A stretch of 64,000 nt of DNA from Lactobacillaceae bacterium AF64-9pH9TA (GCA_027681045.1 JAQDCK010000007.1:32335-96334); one strand, 5' to 3'. Counted from the stretch's first letter, positions 1 through 9,635 are shown. Notes: generated by a model from the letters alone, not told the origin. A program made the numbers and translations.

Positions 1-594
1 TTCGGTAGCCAGGTCGACGTTTTGGATCCGGATCCCGTTTGGGGCGGACAGGCGGATTGGGGTAAAGTTCATGATCCCCTTGATCCCGGCTTCAATCATT
101 TCATCAGCCGTCTTCTGGGCCGTATCCTGGGGAACGGTCAAGATAGCGATTCGGATCTGCTGGTCAGCGATCTGCTGCTTCATTTCATCCATTGAGTAGA
201 CCGGAACCCCTTGGGTGATCTTGCCGGTGATTTCCGGGTTGATGTCGAAGGCGCAGGAAATTCTGATATTGTTGCTACGCTTGAAGTTGTAGTTCAAAAG
301 TGCGTGGCCCAGGTTACCGACCCCGACCAGGGCGACATTGGTCAAAGTGTCCTGGTTGAGGATCTTCTTAAAGAAGCTGAGCAGGTTCTTGACGTCATAG
401 CCGTAGCCCCGTTTGCCCAGCGCACCGAAGTAGGAAAAGTCCCGGCGGATTGAAGCACTGTCGACTTGGACGGCTTCTGCCAGTTCAGTTGAAGAAACCT
501 TGTCTTTGCCTTCATCATTCAAAAGAAGCAAGTAGCGGTAATATAGCGGCAATCTTTTGGCAGTAGCCTTGGGAATTCTAAATTTGTTGTTCAT
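1..594 (-). CDS. rex: Redox-sensing transcriptional repressor Rex (3' end outside window)
   Basis: About 198 codons are visible; the gene runs off the left edge, so the last residues are missing. Rex senses the NADH/NAD+ ratio and represses fermentation and respiration genes when NADH is low. The N-terminal part holds a winged helix with the recognition stretch [21 protein letters not shown], and the Rossmann motif [10 protein letters not shown] begins the nucleotide-binding domain. The ATG at 594 is preceded by an AGG-rich site (GGAGGC on the minus strand). It is divergent from the ABC-F gene. Three TTGTGAA/TTCACAA half-sites in the intergenic region suggest autoregulation. The identity is firm because the DNA-binding motif is characteristic. 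Confidence 0.95.
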   Translation of the reverse strand, partial: MNNKFRIPKATAKRLPLYYRYLLLLNDEGKDKVSSTELAEAVQVDSASIRRDFSYFGALGKRGYGYDVKNLLSFFKKILNQDTLTNVALVGVGNLGHALLNYNFKRSNNIRISCAFDINPEITGKITQGVPVYSMDEMKQQIADQQIRIAILTVPQDTAQKTADEMIEAGIKGIMNFTPIRLSAPNGIRIQNVDLATE

Positions 595-616
595 AAAAGA
601 TGCCTCCAGTTTCATA

Positions 617-733
617 TTGTGAATGTGAATCCCTAATCAATCACCTATTATGATACCCATTTTCACCAGTCTTTGGCAAGTAGTATTTTCACAATATTTA
701 CCATAAAGCCCTTTCATCGAACCTTTTTCACAA
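617..733. promoter_or_regulatory. Cluster of Rex-type half-sites upstream of rex
   Basis: TTGTGAA lies at 617-623, and TTCACAA at 688-694 and again at 727-733. The published Rex operator is an inverted TTGTGAA/TTCACAA pair with a short AT spacer. None of these three is a perfect full operator, but three 7-base half-sites within 120 bases next to rex suggest autoregulation. Confidence 0.5.
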
Positions 734-844
734 ATTGATTAAAGGAGCTTGCCCCTTTTTAAAGCTGAAATAGAGTTTAAAGCTGAAAAAGAGAGGAAAA
801 ATCTGCTGAAAATCAGTGCCAGAACCGTCAGTCCGGCATTTGCA

Positions 845-853
845 TGGTACAAT
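845..853 (+). promoter_or_regulatory. Extended -10 promoter for the ABC-F gene
   Basis: TGGTACAAT contains the -10 TACAAT (848-853) with an upstream TG element. No good -35 is seen at 17 bases, as is usual for extended -10 promoters. It lies 18 bases before the ATG of the ABC-F gene. Confidence 0.45.
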
Positions 854-871
854 GTTTCAAGGTGAAAAAAT

Positions 872-2785
872 ATGATAATAGCACAAGGACACAATTTGGA
901 GCAACGTTTTGGAGCTGCTCCTATATTCAGCAAGGTAAACTTTTCAATTGAAAACAATGCCCGGATCGGTCTAGTCGGGCCAAACGGGGCCGGAAAAACG
1001 ACTCTCTTAAAGATTATGACCGGCCGCCAGGAAGCCAGCCAGGGCGAATTTACCGTCAACAAGGGGATCGAGCTTGGCTACATCGCCCAGGAGCACGACT
1101 TTGACGAAGAGAAGTCGATCTGGGAAGAGATGCTGACGGTCTTCCAGCCCTTGATCGACCAGGGCCAGCAGCTGGAGAAGCTGCAGTACGCCATCGCCGA
1201 CCATCCGGAAGATGAAGAGCTTCTGCGCCGCCTGGACCAGGCCCAGTACAATTTTGAACAAGCCGGCGGCTATACCTACCAGGCCGAAATCAAGAGCATG
1301 CTCAACGGCTTCAACTTCCCGGAAGCGACCTGGAACAAGCAGATTGCCAGCCTGTCTGGCGGGGAAAAGACCCGGCTCAGCTTCGTCAAGCTGCTTTTAA
1401 AGAAGCCCCCGCTCCTGCTTTTGGACGAACCGACCAACTACCTGGACCTGGATACTTTGGACTGGCTGGAAGCCTTCCTTAAGAACTACCCAGGCGCCAT
1501 TTTGACGGTTTCCCACGACCAGTACTTCTTAGACCACCTGGCCACGCAGATTTTTGAACTCCAGCATGGCGAACTGACTGTCTTTAAAGGCAACTACAGC
1601 CAGTACCTGGCGCAAAGAGAACTCCGCGACCAGCAGCAGGAAGCCGCTTATGAAAGGCAGCAAGAGGAAATCAAGCGCGAGGAAGAGTTCATTCAAAAGA
1701 ACATCGTCCGCGCCTCCACCACCAAGCAGGCCCAAAGCCGGCGCAAGGCCCTGGAGAAGATGGAACTGGTCGACCCGCCAAAGCACAAGTCAAAAGTCCG
1801 CATCAAGTTTGACAGCGCCCGGCCGTCAGGCAAGGAAGTCTTGATCTTGAAGGACCTGGCCGTTGGCTATCCGGACAAGACCATGCTTAAAGATATCTCC
1901 TTCCAGATCAATAAGGGCGACCGGGTGGCAATCATTGGCCAAAACGGGATCGGCAAGTCCACCCTTTTAAAGACGGTCATGAAGCATCTGCCAGTTAAGA
2001 GCGGGTCCATCAAGTACGGGGCCAGCCTGGACATCGGCTACTATGACCAGGAACTGCAAGGGTTAGACTACTCTAAGACCGTGATCGATACCATCTGGGA
2101 CCGGCACAAGGACATGAACGAAAAGGACATCCGGTCCATCCTGGCCAGCTTTTTGTTCACGGCCAAGGACATCGACAAGCAGGTCAGCCAGTTGTCCGGG
2201 GGACAAAGAGCCCGCTTGACCCTGACCGTCTTGTCCATGGAACACAACAACTTCCTTTTGATGGACGAACCGACCAACCACTTGGACCTGGACGCCAAGG
2301 AAGTTTTGGAAAAAGCTTTGGCCGATTACGACGGCACCCTCCTCTTCGTTTCCCACGACCGCTACTTCATCAACGAACTGGCCAACAAGATCGTCGTCGC
2401 TAAAGACGGCCAGGCCAAGATCTATGAAGGCAACTACACTTACTACTTAAGCGAAAAGGCCAAGGAAGAAGCCGCGCAAGAAACAGCCGCGCAGGAAGCG
2501 CCAGTCGTCAAGGCAGTCAGCGAAAACAAGCTCTCCTACCAGGAGCAGAAAAAGCGGGACTCAGAAAAGCGGAAACTGGAGCGGCAGGTGGCCCAGGCAG
2601 AAAAGGACCTGGAAGAGCTGGAAGCAAAAGAGCAAGAGATCCAGGAAGCCATGGCTGACCCGGCAATCGCGGCCGACTTCAGCAAGCTGGGGCCTCTCCA
2701 GGAAGACTTGACCGCTGTCCAGGAAAAGATCAGCCAAGTTAGCCAGGCTTGGGAAGATGCCTCCCTGGCCCTGGAAGAATTTTAA
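872..2785 (+). CDS. ABC-F family ATPase (YdiF type)
   Basis: A 637-residue soluble protein with two ABC ATPase domains in one chain and no membrane segments, the ABC-F layout of translation factors that act at the ribosomal E site. Domain 1 has Walker A GPNGAGKTT near residue 36 and signature LSGGEKTR; domain 2 has GQNGIGKST and LSGGQRARL. Each has a Walker B ending LLDEPTN or LMDEPTN. The inter-domain linker is charged, and the C-terminal ~90 residues form a Glu/Lys/Gln-rich coiled coil. In Bacillus subtilis the homologous ydiF is next to rex and tsaD, as here. The start is supported by AAGGTG upstream. The antibiotic-resistance members of the family cannot be excluded, but the neighbourhood favours a housekeeping role. 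Confidence 0.9.
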   Translation: MIIAQGHNLEQRFGAAPIFSKVNFSIENNARIGLVGPNGAGKTTLLKIMTGRQEASQGEFTVNKGIELGYIAQEHDFDEEKSIWEEMLTVFQPLIDQGQQLEKLQYAIADHPEDEELLRRLDQAQYNFEQAGGYTYQAEIKSMLNGFNFPEATWNKQIASLSGGEKTRLSFVKLLLKKPPLLLLDEPTNYLDLDTLDWLEAFLKNYPGAILTVSHDQYFLDHLATQIFELQHGELTVFKGNYSQYLAQRELRDQQQEAAYERQQEEIKREEEFIQKNIVRASTTKQAQSRRKALEKMELVDPPKHKSKVRIKFDSARPSGKEVLILKDLAVGYPDKTMLKDISFQINKGDRVAIIGQNGIGKSTLLKTVMKHLPVKSGSIKYGASLDIGYYDQELQGLDYSKTVIDTIWDRHKDMNEKDIRSILASFLFTAKDIDKQVSQLSGGQRARLTLTVLSMEHNNFLLMDEPTNHLDLDAKEVLEKALADYDGTLLFVSHDRYFINELANKIVVAKDGQAKIYEGNYTYYLSEKAKEEAAQETAAQEAPVVKAVSENKLSYQEQKKRDSEKRKLERQVAQAEKDLEELEAKEQEIQEAMADPAIAADFSKLGPLQEDLTAVQEKISQVSQAWEDASLALEEF

Positions 2786-2798
2786 TTTTAGGCAAAGG

Positions 2799-2832
2799 AA
2801 AAGCAAGTCCGTTACTGGACTTGCTTTTTTGT
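2799..2832 (+). terminator. Rho-independent terminator after ABC-F gene
   Basis: AAGCAAGTCC pairs with GGACTTGCTT across a 6-base loop, followed by a T run. The A-rich left flank could let it also stop transcripts of the convergent tsaD operon. Confidence 0.85.
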
Positions 2833-2851
2833 TGCATTTTCGTCTTGCTTC

Positions 2852-3892
2852 TTACTTGTAATCCTCAGCGTAAGGCAGTTCCATTGACGGGTCCGCGTCC
2901 AAGGTCAAGTCGGCAAAATTACCGGCCAGGTACTGGTTGTAAGCGGCAGCCCCGATCATGGCCGCGTTGTCTCCGCAGAGCTTAAGTGGCGGCAGGATAA
3001 CCTTCGGCGCCTTTTCCAAAGCGGCAATTTCATTATTCATCCGTTCTCTTAAGCCCAGGTTGGCGGCAACCCCGCCACCCATGATGAAGGTCTTTGGCTG
3101 ATACTGCCGGATGGCCCACATGGTCTTTTCAGCCAAAACGTCCACCACGGCCGCCTGGAAGCTGGCCGCCAGATCATACTTGTCTAATTCCTGCCCCAAT
3201 TGGTCAGCATGGTGGCAGGTGTTGATAAAGGCACTCTTCAGACCTGAGAAGGAGAAGTCGTAATTGTCTTCATCGATCATGGCTCTCGGGAAGCCGAAAG
3301 TATCCTTGCCCTGGTGGGCCCACTGGTCGATCGTCTTGCCGGCCGGATAGTTGACCCCCAGGACCCGGCCGATCTTGTCATAAGCTTCTCCGGCCGCGTC
3401 ATCGCGGGTGTCACCCACGATTTCAAAGTGGGTCGGGTCTTTCAGCAAAACAATTTCAGTGTGGCCGCCGGAAACCTGCAGGGCCAGGGCCGGATATTCA
3501 ATCGGTTCAACCAGCTGGGCAGCTGAAATGTGGCCCATGATGTGGTCAACCCCAATCAAAGGCAGGCCGGTCGCCATGGAAGCCGCCTTGGCCGCGTTGA
3601 TCCCGATCAAAAGGGCTCCAACCAGGCCAGGCCCATGGGTCACGGCGATAGCGTCCAAATCTTCCCAGCTGACCTTGGCTTCTTCCAAGGCTTCCCGGGT
3701 AATCTGGGTAATCACTTCGATATGGTGGCGGCTGGCCACTTCCGGCACAACCCCGCCAAAGCGAGCATGGCTCTTGATTTGAGTAGCCACAATCAGGCTT
3801 TCGATCTCTGACCCGTTCTTGACCACGGCAGTCGAAGTCTCGTCACAGGAGCTTTCAAAAGCTAAAATGCGAATGTCTTTCTTTTCCTTCAC
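2852..3892 (-). CDS. tsaD: tRNA N6-adenosine threonylcarbamoyltransferase TsaD
   Basis: A 346-residue Kae1/Gcp protein. It transfers the threonylcarbamoyl group to A37 of ANN-decoding tRNAs together with TsaB, TsaC and TsaE. The start SSCDETS, the iron-binding pair in VDHIMGH (His117 and His121), VSGGHTE and the C-terminal CGDNAAMIG all match the family, as does the full length. It is the last gene of a minus-strand run tsaB-rimI-tsaD with 2-4 base gaps, so co-translation of the complex subunits is likely. It has no anomalies. Confidence 0.97.
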   Translation of the reverse strand: MKEKKDIRILAFESSCDETSTAVVKNGSEIESLIVATQIKSHARFGGVVPEVASRHHIEVITQITREALEEAKVSWEDLDAIAVTHGPGLVGALLIGINAAKAASMATGLPLIGVDHIMGHISAAQLVEPIEYPALALQVSGGHTEIVLLKDPTHFEIVGDTRDDAAGEAYDKIGRVLGVNYPAGKTIDQWAHQGKDTFGFPRAMIDEDNYDFSFSGLKSAFINTCHHADQLGQELDKYDLAASFQAAVVDVLAEKTMWAIRQYQPKTFIMGGGVAANLGLRERMNNEIAALEKAPKVILPPLKLCGDNAAMIGAAAYNQYLAGNFADLTLDADPSMELPYAEDYK

Positions 3893-3894
3893 AG

Positions 3895-4425
3895 TCAGTT
3901 CTTCTTTCTTAGATGGCAGATCATGTTCAAACCGTCGCTGTCCGGACGGTCATCATTATCATAGTAGTTCTTACGGACAAAATTGTCTTCAAAGCCAAGC
4001 TGCCGGTAAAGTTCCTGGGCCTTCTTGTTTTCGACCCGCACTTCCAAAGTGACCGCTTTAAGGTCAGCCGACTTGGCCAGGTCTAAAACCGTCTGAACCA
4101 GGTAGCTCCCGATCCCCTGCCCCTGCTCTTTCGGCACCACCGCCAAAAAGGTGATGTGGGCTTTAGAGAGACTGAAGCGGCAGCCGATGGCCCCGACCAA
4201 AAAGTCCCCCTCAAGCAAAAGCAAGTATAAGGAATCCCGGCGGCGCAATTCTTCGGCAAAGACTTCCTCGTCCCAGGGCAGGCGGCCGGCATAAACTTCT
4301 TTTTCCAGCAAAAGGAGGCGGGCAAGCTCGCCTGCCTCCGCCTTCTTTAAGCAGTATTCATGGCCGCTGATGCTGACTGCCCGGGGGGCAAACTGCACCA
4401 GGTCAGCTTTAAAGAATAGTCCCAT
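3895..4425 (-). CDS. rimI: Ribosomal-protein-alanine N-acetyltransferase RimI
   Basis: A 176-residue GNAT acetyltransferase. The acetyl-CoA binding motif [10 protein letters not shown] and the C-terminal [13 protein letters not shown] block are diagnostic of the fold. RimI-like enzymes between tsaB and tsaD are assigned N-terminal acetylation of ribosomal protein S18. About 25 extra N-terminal residues precede the usual start of the domain. It is sandwiched between the two t6A genes, the common Firmicute order. Substrate specificity is inferred from context. Confidence 0.88.
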   Translation of the reverse strand: MGLFFKADLVQFAPRAVSISGHEYCLKKAEAGELARLLLLEKEVYAGRLPWDEEVFAEELRRRDSLYLLLLEGDFLVGAIGCRFSLSKAHITFLAVVPKEQGQGIGSYLVQTVLDLAKSADLKAVTLEVRVENKKAQELYRQLGFEDNFVRKNYYDNDDRPDSDGLNMICHLRKKN

Positions 4426-4429
4426 AAGT

Positions 4430-5152
4430 CTAAACTTCTTCTACATATGCGCTGTCTGCTTCAAATTCCTGGCCGGTCTTCTTTGCCCAGTCATACTCAG
4501 CCTGCGTCCGGCGCAAGTAGTTCGGCACGGCCTGGTCCGGATCAAGGACAGGAGCATTTACCGCCAAGCAGCCAATGGCACCGGCGTGCAGAAGGTTCTC
4601 TTCTCCTTCAGCCAGGCGCAGGTCCTTGTCAGCCAGCCCTGCTGCGATTTCTTCCTGGTACTTGCTGAAGTCGCTGCCGACAAAAATCACCTTTTGGTCT
4701 GGCAGGGCCGCTACTTGCTCTAAGAGCTCACTTAAGTGGTAGTGACCGTCTGCGATCACAGCTTCCTTGCCCCGGTAGGCACCGGAAAAGAAGTTCTTGT
4801 TTCTGGCGTCTAATGCCGCCACGATCAAGGCATCTTCACCGGCAAAGTTCTGGGCCAGGGCCTGTAAAGTTGAGACCCCAACCAGCTCTTTATTCAAAAT
4901 GCTGGCAAACATCTTAGCCGTAGTCAAGCCAACTCTGAGGCCGGTATATGAACCAGGACCGATCGCCACCGCGAAACGGTCGATGTCTTTTAAAGCCAGG
5001 TCGTTTTCTGCCAGCAGGCTGGCAATATCTGGATCAAGGTCAACGCTGTGGTTGCGCTGGTTTTCCTCAATCTTTTCGCTGACCAAGTGGTCAGCTTCAT
5101 TCAAGGCAACGCTCAAATCGCTCGTTGCCGTCGAAATGCTTAAAATCTTCAT
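4430..5152 (-). CDS. tsaB: tRNA t6A biosynthesis protein TsaB
   Basis: A 240-residue actin-like ATPase-fold protein, the TsaD paralogue that scaffolds the TsaBDE complex. It starts MKILSISTAT and has the family motif GPGSYTGLRVG at about residues 65-75. It lacks the His metal ligands of TsaD, as expected for TsaB. It is first of the tsaB-rimI-tsaD trio and lies 17 bases after the ECF gene, so it probably shares the long minus-strand transcript. Confidence 0.95.
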   Translation of the reverse strand: MKILSISTATSDLSVALNEADHLVSEKIEENQRNHSVDLDPDIASLLAENDLALKDIDRFAVAIGPGSYTGLRVGLTTAKMFASILNKELVGVSTLQALAQNFAGEDALIVAALDARNKNFFSGAYRGKEAVIADGHYHLSELLEQVAALPDQKVIFVGSDFSKYQEEIAAGLADKDLRLAEGEENLLHAGAIGCLAVNAPVLDPDQAVPNYLRRTQAEYDWAKKTGQEFEADSAYVEEV

Positions 5153-5169
5153 GCTCTAACTTTTATTTC

Positions 5170-5700
5170 CTAAAATTTTCTACTCAGCTTGACCCGGGAC
5201 AGGCCTTCCAGGACAAACCAAACCACGACCATCTGAATCCATGGAGTGATCATTTCCTTGAGGATCCGGCTGGACAAGGCGACCATAAAGTTGGCCCCGT
5301 ACATCATGCTGACCCAAAGGGTGTTCAAGCCGATGTTGCAGATTACCGTGACGCAGATTACGGACGCGATGACCCGCCAAATCTGGATGGGCTTCTTGTA
5401 CAAGAAGAAGCCGTAGATCATCGGCCCCAAGGCCGCGGTCAAGGTGTAACCGATAAAGAAGCCGCCCAGGTTACCAAAAATTGCAGATGAAACCAGGTCA
5501 CTCAAGGCACCGCCGGCAAAGCCCCACCAAGGCCCGAACAAGTAGCCCAGCATGACGCTGCCGATAAAGCCCAGGCCCACCTGCAGGGTGGCATCCCCAA
5601 CCTTAAACTGTCCCAAAACCACCTTGATGGCGATAACCATAGCCAGTAAGACCAGCTCCCGCAGTTCCAGCTTGCTGCTGACTTTTGATTCACTTTTCAC
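5170..5700 (-). CDS. ECF transporter S component, FolT-like
   Basis: A 176-residue integral membrane protein with about six hydrophobic segments. The N-terminal LRELVLLAMVIAIK is the coupling-helix-type start of ECF S components, and GPWWGFAGGALSD fits the FolT/QueT-like group. S components bind a vitamin and need the shared EcfA-A'-T module encoded elsewhere. Solved ECF-FolT structures come from L. delbrueckii, which fits a folate role, but no ligand-defining residue can be verified by eye. The gene is co-directional with the thioesterase gene (42-base gap). Folate is the favoured substrate, not a proven one. Confidence 0.75.
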   Translation of the reverse strand: MKSESKVSSKLELRELVLLAMVIAIKVVLGQFKVGDATLQVGLGFIGSVMLGYLFGPWWGFAGGALSDLVSSAIFGNLGGFFIGYTLTAALGPMIYGFFLYKKPIQIWRVIASVICVTVICNIGLNTLWVSMMYGANFMVALSSRILKEMITPWIQMVVVWFVLEGLSRVKLSRKF

Positions 5701-5742
5701 AAGACTGCCCTCCTAAAAAATAGCTTAACAAAAATAACTGAA

Positions 5743-6492
5743 TCAGTTTCTATTAAAACACATTTTTTGCCAGTTTACCTCACAAAGTGCCATAAGTTCA
5801 CCTTGCCGGGTAATGGCGTGGCAGGTCTTAACAGCGCTCTCTTCCGTTTCCTGCATAACCTGGCAGGCAACTTCATCGCCGTATTTAATTTCCTTCTCAA
5901 ACTTGATGGCCAGGTCTTTCGGCTCATGGCTGTTGACGAAGTCCCGGGGAAGGCTGTCGACGATCCAGTCCAAATAGTGGGCGTTGTTGACGTGGTGGTT
6001 GGAGTCCAGGTCATAGTAGTAGGCCCGGTAGACCTTCTCGTCTTTGTAATCGTCTTTTGACCGCAATTTCTTAAAGCGGGGCATTTTAGCCAAAAGGGGT
6101 GCTCCCAATTCCTCAGCGATTTTATCATCACTGGGCAAAAGCTTCCGGCTCTTTAAATCAAACAAAACCCACTGGCTGTGGGCAATTACCAGGTCTTCGC
6201 CTGCTTCGTCCTCAATGCCGAAGTCCCGGTAGGACAAAAAGCGGTTGTAACCAACCGCGTCGGTCCAGACCTTGACCTTTTGCCCGGCCCGGGGAAGGCT
6301 GGTAAATTCAAACTCGTACTGAGTGACTACCCAGCCCCTGCCCCGCTCTTTCATGGCGCTAGCCCCGCCTAAAGTTGGCGCCAGCTGCCCTTCAGAGCTT
6401 TCCATCATGAGGTCGATCATTCTAGGCAATTTCAGCTGGCCGCTTTCCCCGCAGTCAGCGTATTCCAGCTGGTAATCCTTGTAGTATCTCAT
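5743..6492 (-). CDS. Acyl-ACP thioesterase
   Basis: A 249-residue double hot-dog thioesterase of the bacterial FatA/FatB-like family, which releases fatty acids from acyl carrier protein in the cytoplasm. The first hot dog is residues ~1-130 and the second ~150-249. The block DLDSNHHVNNAHYLDW carries the conserved Asn/His residues of the active site. Its start codon overlaps the stop of rsmI by 4 bases (ATGA arrangement), so it is translationally coupled. Chain-length preference cannot be read. Confidence 0.88.
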   Translation of the reverse strand: MRYYKDYQLEYADCGESGQLKLPRMIDLMMESSEGQLAPTLGGASAMKERGRGWVVTQYEFEFTSLPRAGQKVKVWTDAVGYNRFLSYRDFGIEDEAGEDLVIAHSQWVLFDLKSRKLLPSDDKIAEELGAPLLAKMPRFKKLRSKDDYKDEKVYRAYYYDLDSNHHVNNAHYLDWIVDSLPRDFVNSHEPKDLAIKFEKEIKYGDEVACQVMQETEESAVKTCHAITRQGELMALCEVNWQKMCFNRN

Positions 6493-7352
6493 TTTGCCCC
6501 CTCCTGGTGGTAGCGGTCATAGAGCTCGTTTTTGGAAACGCCCTGGCTCTTGGCCACCTGCTTGATGGCATCCTTTTTAGACGCGCCTTGGGCTACTTGC
6601 TCTTTGACCAGCTTAACCAGGTCAGCCCAGTCCAGGGTCTTTTCTTCCGTGTTTGGCGACACCAAAACGACGAACTCGCCCCGGGGGTCGACTTCTTTAA
6701 AGTGCTGGATGACTTCTTCCAGGCTGCCGCGGACAAATTCTTCATGAATCTTGGTCAGTTCTCTGGCACAGACGATCTGCCGGCCGCCTGGCAAAACTTC
6801 CGCCATTTGCTCTAAGGTCTTCAAGAGCCGGTGGGGAGCCTCATAAAAGATCGAAGTCGCTCTTGATGCATTAATTTCTTCCAAAAAGGGCCGCTGCTGG
6901 CTGGCCTTGCGGGGCAAAAAGCCGTAGTAGGTAAAGGGCTGCCCGTCAAAGCCGGAAGCGATCAAGGCCGTGGCAAAAGCCGACGGGCCCGGCAGGGGAA
7001 CGACTGGAACATTATTCTTGATGCATTCCTGGACCAAAATATAGCCGGGATCGGAAATCACCGGCATGCCGGCATCGCTGATCTCGGCGATTGTCGCCCC
7101 CTCCTGCATCAACTTGACCAGTTCCGGCGCCTTTTCTTTAGAGTTGAACTTGTGAAAGGCCACCATCTTGTTGTGAATACCTAGCCGGTCCAGCATGATC
7201 CCGCTGGTTCTGGTATCTTCAGCGGCAATGTAGTCAGCCTCTTCCAAAATCCGCTTAGCCCGGATCGTAATGTCTTCCAGGTTGCCGATGGGAGTAGGCA
7301 CCAAGTAGAGCTTGCCCTGCTGGTCATCCGCGTAGCTGTGTTGCGTTTGCAT
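6489..7352 (-). CDS. rsmI: 16S rRNA (cytidine1402-2'-O)-methyltransferase RsmI
   Basis: A 287-residue tetrapyrrole-methylase-fold enzyme that 2'-O-methylates C1402 in the ribosomal P site. TPIGNLEDIT and AEDTRTSG near the N terminus, ISDAGMPVISDPG and LPGPSAFATAL in the middle, and a C-terminal helical tail (SKKDAIKQVAKSQGVSKNEL) match the family over its full length. It follows yabA with a 1-base overlap. Confidence 0.96.
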   Translation of the reverse strand: MQTQHSYADDQQGKLYLVPTPIGNLEDITIRAKRILEEADYIAAEDTRTSGIMLDRLGIHNKMVAFHKFNSKEKAPELVKLMQEGATIAEISDAGMPVISDPGYILVQECIKNNVPVVPLPGPSAFATALIASGFDGQPFTYYGFLPRKASQQRPFLEEINASRATSIFYEAPHRLLKTLEQMAEVLPGGRQIVCARELTKIHEEFVRGSLEEVIQHFKEVDPRGEFVVLVSPNTEEKTLDWADLVKLVKEQVAQGASKKDAIKQVAKSQGVSKNELYDRYHQEGAK

Positions 7353-7711
7353 TATTTGTGCACCGACTTCTTTCCAAAATTATCCAAAATATCCAGGCAA
7401 AACATGCAGTCCGCGCTGGGATCCCGGTGGGTCCCGTAGTACATGTTGCAAATATGGTAGCCAGATTGGTAGATCTGCTTGAGCATGGCCATCCCGCTCT
7501 GGCTCTTGCCTTCGTGTTCTTTAACCGTCAATTTGTCCAGCTTCTCGCGCAAAAGCTGGTTTTCAACCTTGAGCTCGGTATTTTCCTTCAAGCTCTCCAG
7601 CATCTCCTGCTGCAGGGAGTCCATGCTCTTGAGCATGCGCTCCATCTGCTGCTGCAGCTGCTGCAATTTAGTATATGGGTCCACTTTCCTTACCGCCTTT
7701 ACTGCTGCCAC
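7352..7711 (-). CDS. yabA: Replication initiation control protein YabA
   Basis: A small DnaA/DnaN-binding negative regulator of chromosome replication initiation. Residues ~10-65 are a leucine-rich coiled coil that tetramerises YabA. The C-terminal zinc site is visible as His86, Cys88, Cys102 and Cys105. The first codon at 7711 is GTG without a good Shine-Dalgarno. The GTG at 7684, preceded by an AAGG/AAGGCGG tract, is a better start and gives 110 residues. The gene overlaps the end of holB. Confidence 0.92.
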   Translation of the reverse strand: MAAVKAVRKVDPYTKLQQLQQQMERMLKSMDSLQQEMLESLKENTELKVENQLLREKLDKLTVKEHEGKSQSGMAMLKQIYQSGYHICNMYYGTHRDPSADCMFCLDILDNFGKKSVHK

Positions 7712-8571
7712 TTTAAGGCTAAATAGTCCAAATTGTTCAAAAAGCCGACATTACTCTGCCGCATCTGGTCAACCCGCATGAGATCCGCCAAAAAGTCGGC
7801 CGCTTCCTGGTAGTCACCCTTCTCCAGGTCCTTTTCGCCCCACTTCTTGAGCAAAATCCAGACATACTTCTCCCAGGCCTTGGTCCCTTGTTTTTGCTTC
7901 TTAACCAGGCCCGCCAGCTGGTGGGCGGACACGATGGCCAAAGAATCATGCTCGCGGAGCTCCTGGTAAAAGTATTTGACCGCCTGGTCAATTTCCTGGC
8001 TGCTTTTAACCTGGTCAACTTCTTCCTTGCTCATGCCGTTGGCCAAAAGGAGCCTGTCCCTACTGGAAGCGGCTTGCTGGCCGAAATTGATAATCTGGGT
8101 TCTGGACTTGATCGTCGGCAGAATCTGCCCGCCATTATTGGCAATTAGGAAGGTGACTACCGGAGCGGCTGGCTCTTCCAGCAGGTTGAGCAGGGCGTTT
8201 GAGGCCGGCAGGGTCAGCTTCTGGGCATGGTTGATCACGAAGTAGCGCCGGTCGCCTTCCAGAGGGCTCTTGGCTAATTCCTGCTTAAGCGGCCGGATCT
8301 GGTCAATCGCAATCGACTGCTTGTTTTCTTCCGTATCGATCAAAAAGACGTCCGGGTGGTTGCCTTCTAGAATCCGCCGGCAGGCCGGGCAGGTCCCGTC
8401 CGGTTTCTCTTGGCCCGTGCAGTTCACATAGCAGATCAGCCAGTAGGCCGTGTTTAAGGCTTCCCCCTCATCGCTTGACAAGAGCAGGTAAGCATGCGAC
8501 AGCTGCCCCCGGTCCTGGGCCTGCTTGAGCTGCCGGGATTCAGACCCGCCAATTTGTTTTATATCCAGCAT
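7699..8571 (-). CDS. holB: DNA polymerase III delta' subunit
   Basis: A 290-residue clamp-loader AAA+ subunit that lacks a proper Walker A, as delta' does. The zinc-type cluster CTGQEKPDGTCPACRRIL, the sensor stretch LLNLLEEPAAPVVTFLIANN and SRTQIINF are family signatures. It lies between darA and yabA, the conserved Firmicute order, with a 1-base overlap with darA. It works with DnaX to load the sliding clamp. Confidence 0.95.
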   Translation of the reverse strand: MLDIKQIGGSESRQLKQAQDRGQLSHAYLLLSSDEGEALNTAYWLICYVNCTGQEKPDGTCPACRRILEGNHPDVFLIDTEENKQSIAIDQIRPLKQELAKSPLEGDRRYFVINHAQKLTLPASNALLNLLEEPAAPVVTFLIANNGGQILPTIKSRTQIINFGQQAASSRDRLLLANGMSKEEVDQVKSSQEIDQAVKYFYQELREHDSLAIVSAHQLAGLVKKQKQGTKAWEKYVWILLKKWGEKDLEKGDYQEAADFLADLMRVDQMRQSNVGFLNNLDYLALKWQQ

Positions 8572-8897
8572 TAAAAGCGGAGGTACTGGTCAACCGGCAA
8601 GACAAAGACCGTCGCGCCGCCGACCGTGATGTTGACCGGTTCAATCGGCTGCTCGAAGGAAATGCCTGGGTGCAGGCCCGGGTTGATCGTTTCTTCTCTG
8701 GTTTGGGAATGGTCTTCGATCAGCTTTAAAACGCCGTCGACGTCTTCATCTTCCACCCCAAGCAAGAAGGTGGTGTTGCCTTCGCGCAAAAAGCCGCCCG
8801 TTGACGCCAGTTTAGTGGCGCCGACATTGTTATCGACAAAAGCTGCCTGCAGGCGCTTGGCGTCTTTAGACTGGACAATGGCAATGATCAGTTTCAT
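8571..8897 (-). CDS. darA: Cyclic-di-AMP receptor DarA/PstA (PII-like)
   Basis: A 108-residue PII-fold trimeric c-di-AMP-binding protein. TKLASTGGFLREGNTTFLLG contains the ligand-contacting segment that defines the family. It sits between tmk and holB (11-base gap from tmk), its standard position in Firmicutes. The downstream partner of this receptor is not established. Confidence 0.94.
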   Translation of the reverse strand: MKLIIAIVQSKDAKRLQAAFVDNNVGATKLASTGGFLREGNTTFLLGVEDEDVDGVLKLIEDHSQTREETINPGLHPGISFEQPIEPVNITVGGATVFVLPVDQYLRF

Positions 8898-8908
8898 CTT
8901 GATCCCCC

Positions 8909-9547
8909 CTAAAACAATTCTGGAAATATGCTTTTCACCAGTTTAACACTTGTGGCCACAACTTGCGGCAAATCTTGACTCGCATCGACCACTTTTACCC
9001 GGTCCGGATGAGCCTGGTTGACCTTTTGGTAGCCCCGGTAGACTTCTTCATGGAAGGCCAGCTTCTCTTGTTCCAGCCGGTCTTCGCTGCCTGACCGGGC
9101 CTTGGCGATTCTGGCCAGGCCCTGGGCTGGGTCCAGATCCAAAAAGATGGTCAAGTCCGGCTCTAAGTTGCCGGTGGCAAAGGCGTTGATCTGGGCTACT
9201 TCTTCAATCCCCAGTCCCCGTCCCTGGCCCTGGTAGGCCAAAGAAGAGTCAACAAAGCGGTCGGAGATGACCAGGTCCCCCCGCTTTAAAGCCGGGTTGA
9301 TGATCTCGCTGACATGCTGGGAACGGCTGGCCGCGTAGAGCAGGGCCTCAGTCTTGGCATTCATTTCCGTATTGGCCGGGTCCAGGATGATGTCGCGGAT
9401 TTTTTCCGCGATTTTTGACCCGCCTGGCTCCCGCGTTACTAAAATTTCCCGCTTGCACTGGCCCTGAATGGCCTTGACGACTTCATTGATCACTGTCGTT
9501 TTGCCGGCGCCGTCGGGACCTTCAAAAGTGATAAAGTAACCTTGCAT
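8909..9547 (-). CDS. tmk: Thymidylate kinase
   Basis: A 212-residue P-loop kinase converting dTMP to dTDP. Walker A is GPDGAGKTT at residues ~10-18; TREPGG and [19 protein letters not shown] are the nucleotide-binding and lid-region motifs. It is first in the tmk-darA-holB-yabA-rsmI run. A terminator lies just upstream (9636-9674), so this run probably has its own promoter in the ~90 bases before the ATG. Confidence 0.97.
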   Translation of the reverse strand: MQGYFITFEGPDGAGKTTVINEVVKAIQGQCKREILVTREPGGSKIAEKIRDIILDPANTEMNAKTEALLYAASRSQHVSEIINPALKRGDLVISDRFVDSSLAYQGQGRGLGIEEVAQINAFATGNLEPDLTIFLDLDPAQGLARIAKARSGSEDRLEQEKLAFHEEVYRGYQKVNQAHPDRVKVVDASQDLPQVVATSVKLVKSIFPELF

Positions 9548-9635
9548 TTGTACTTGCCTCCTATCTACCTATTTTACAGAACTAAGGCTAGTATTTACAG
9601 AGTTAACTTCCCACTAAATCTAGTAGGTAAAATTC

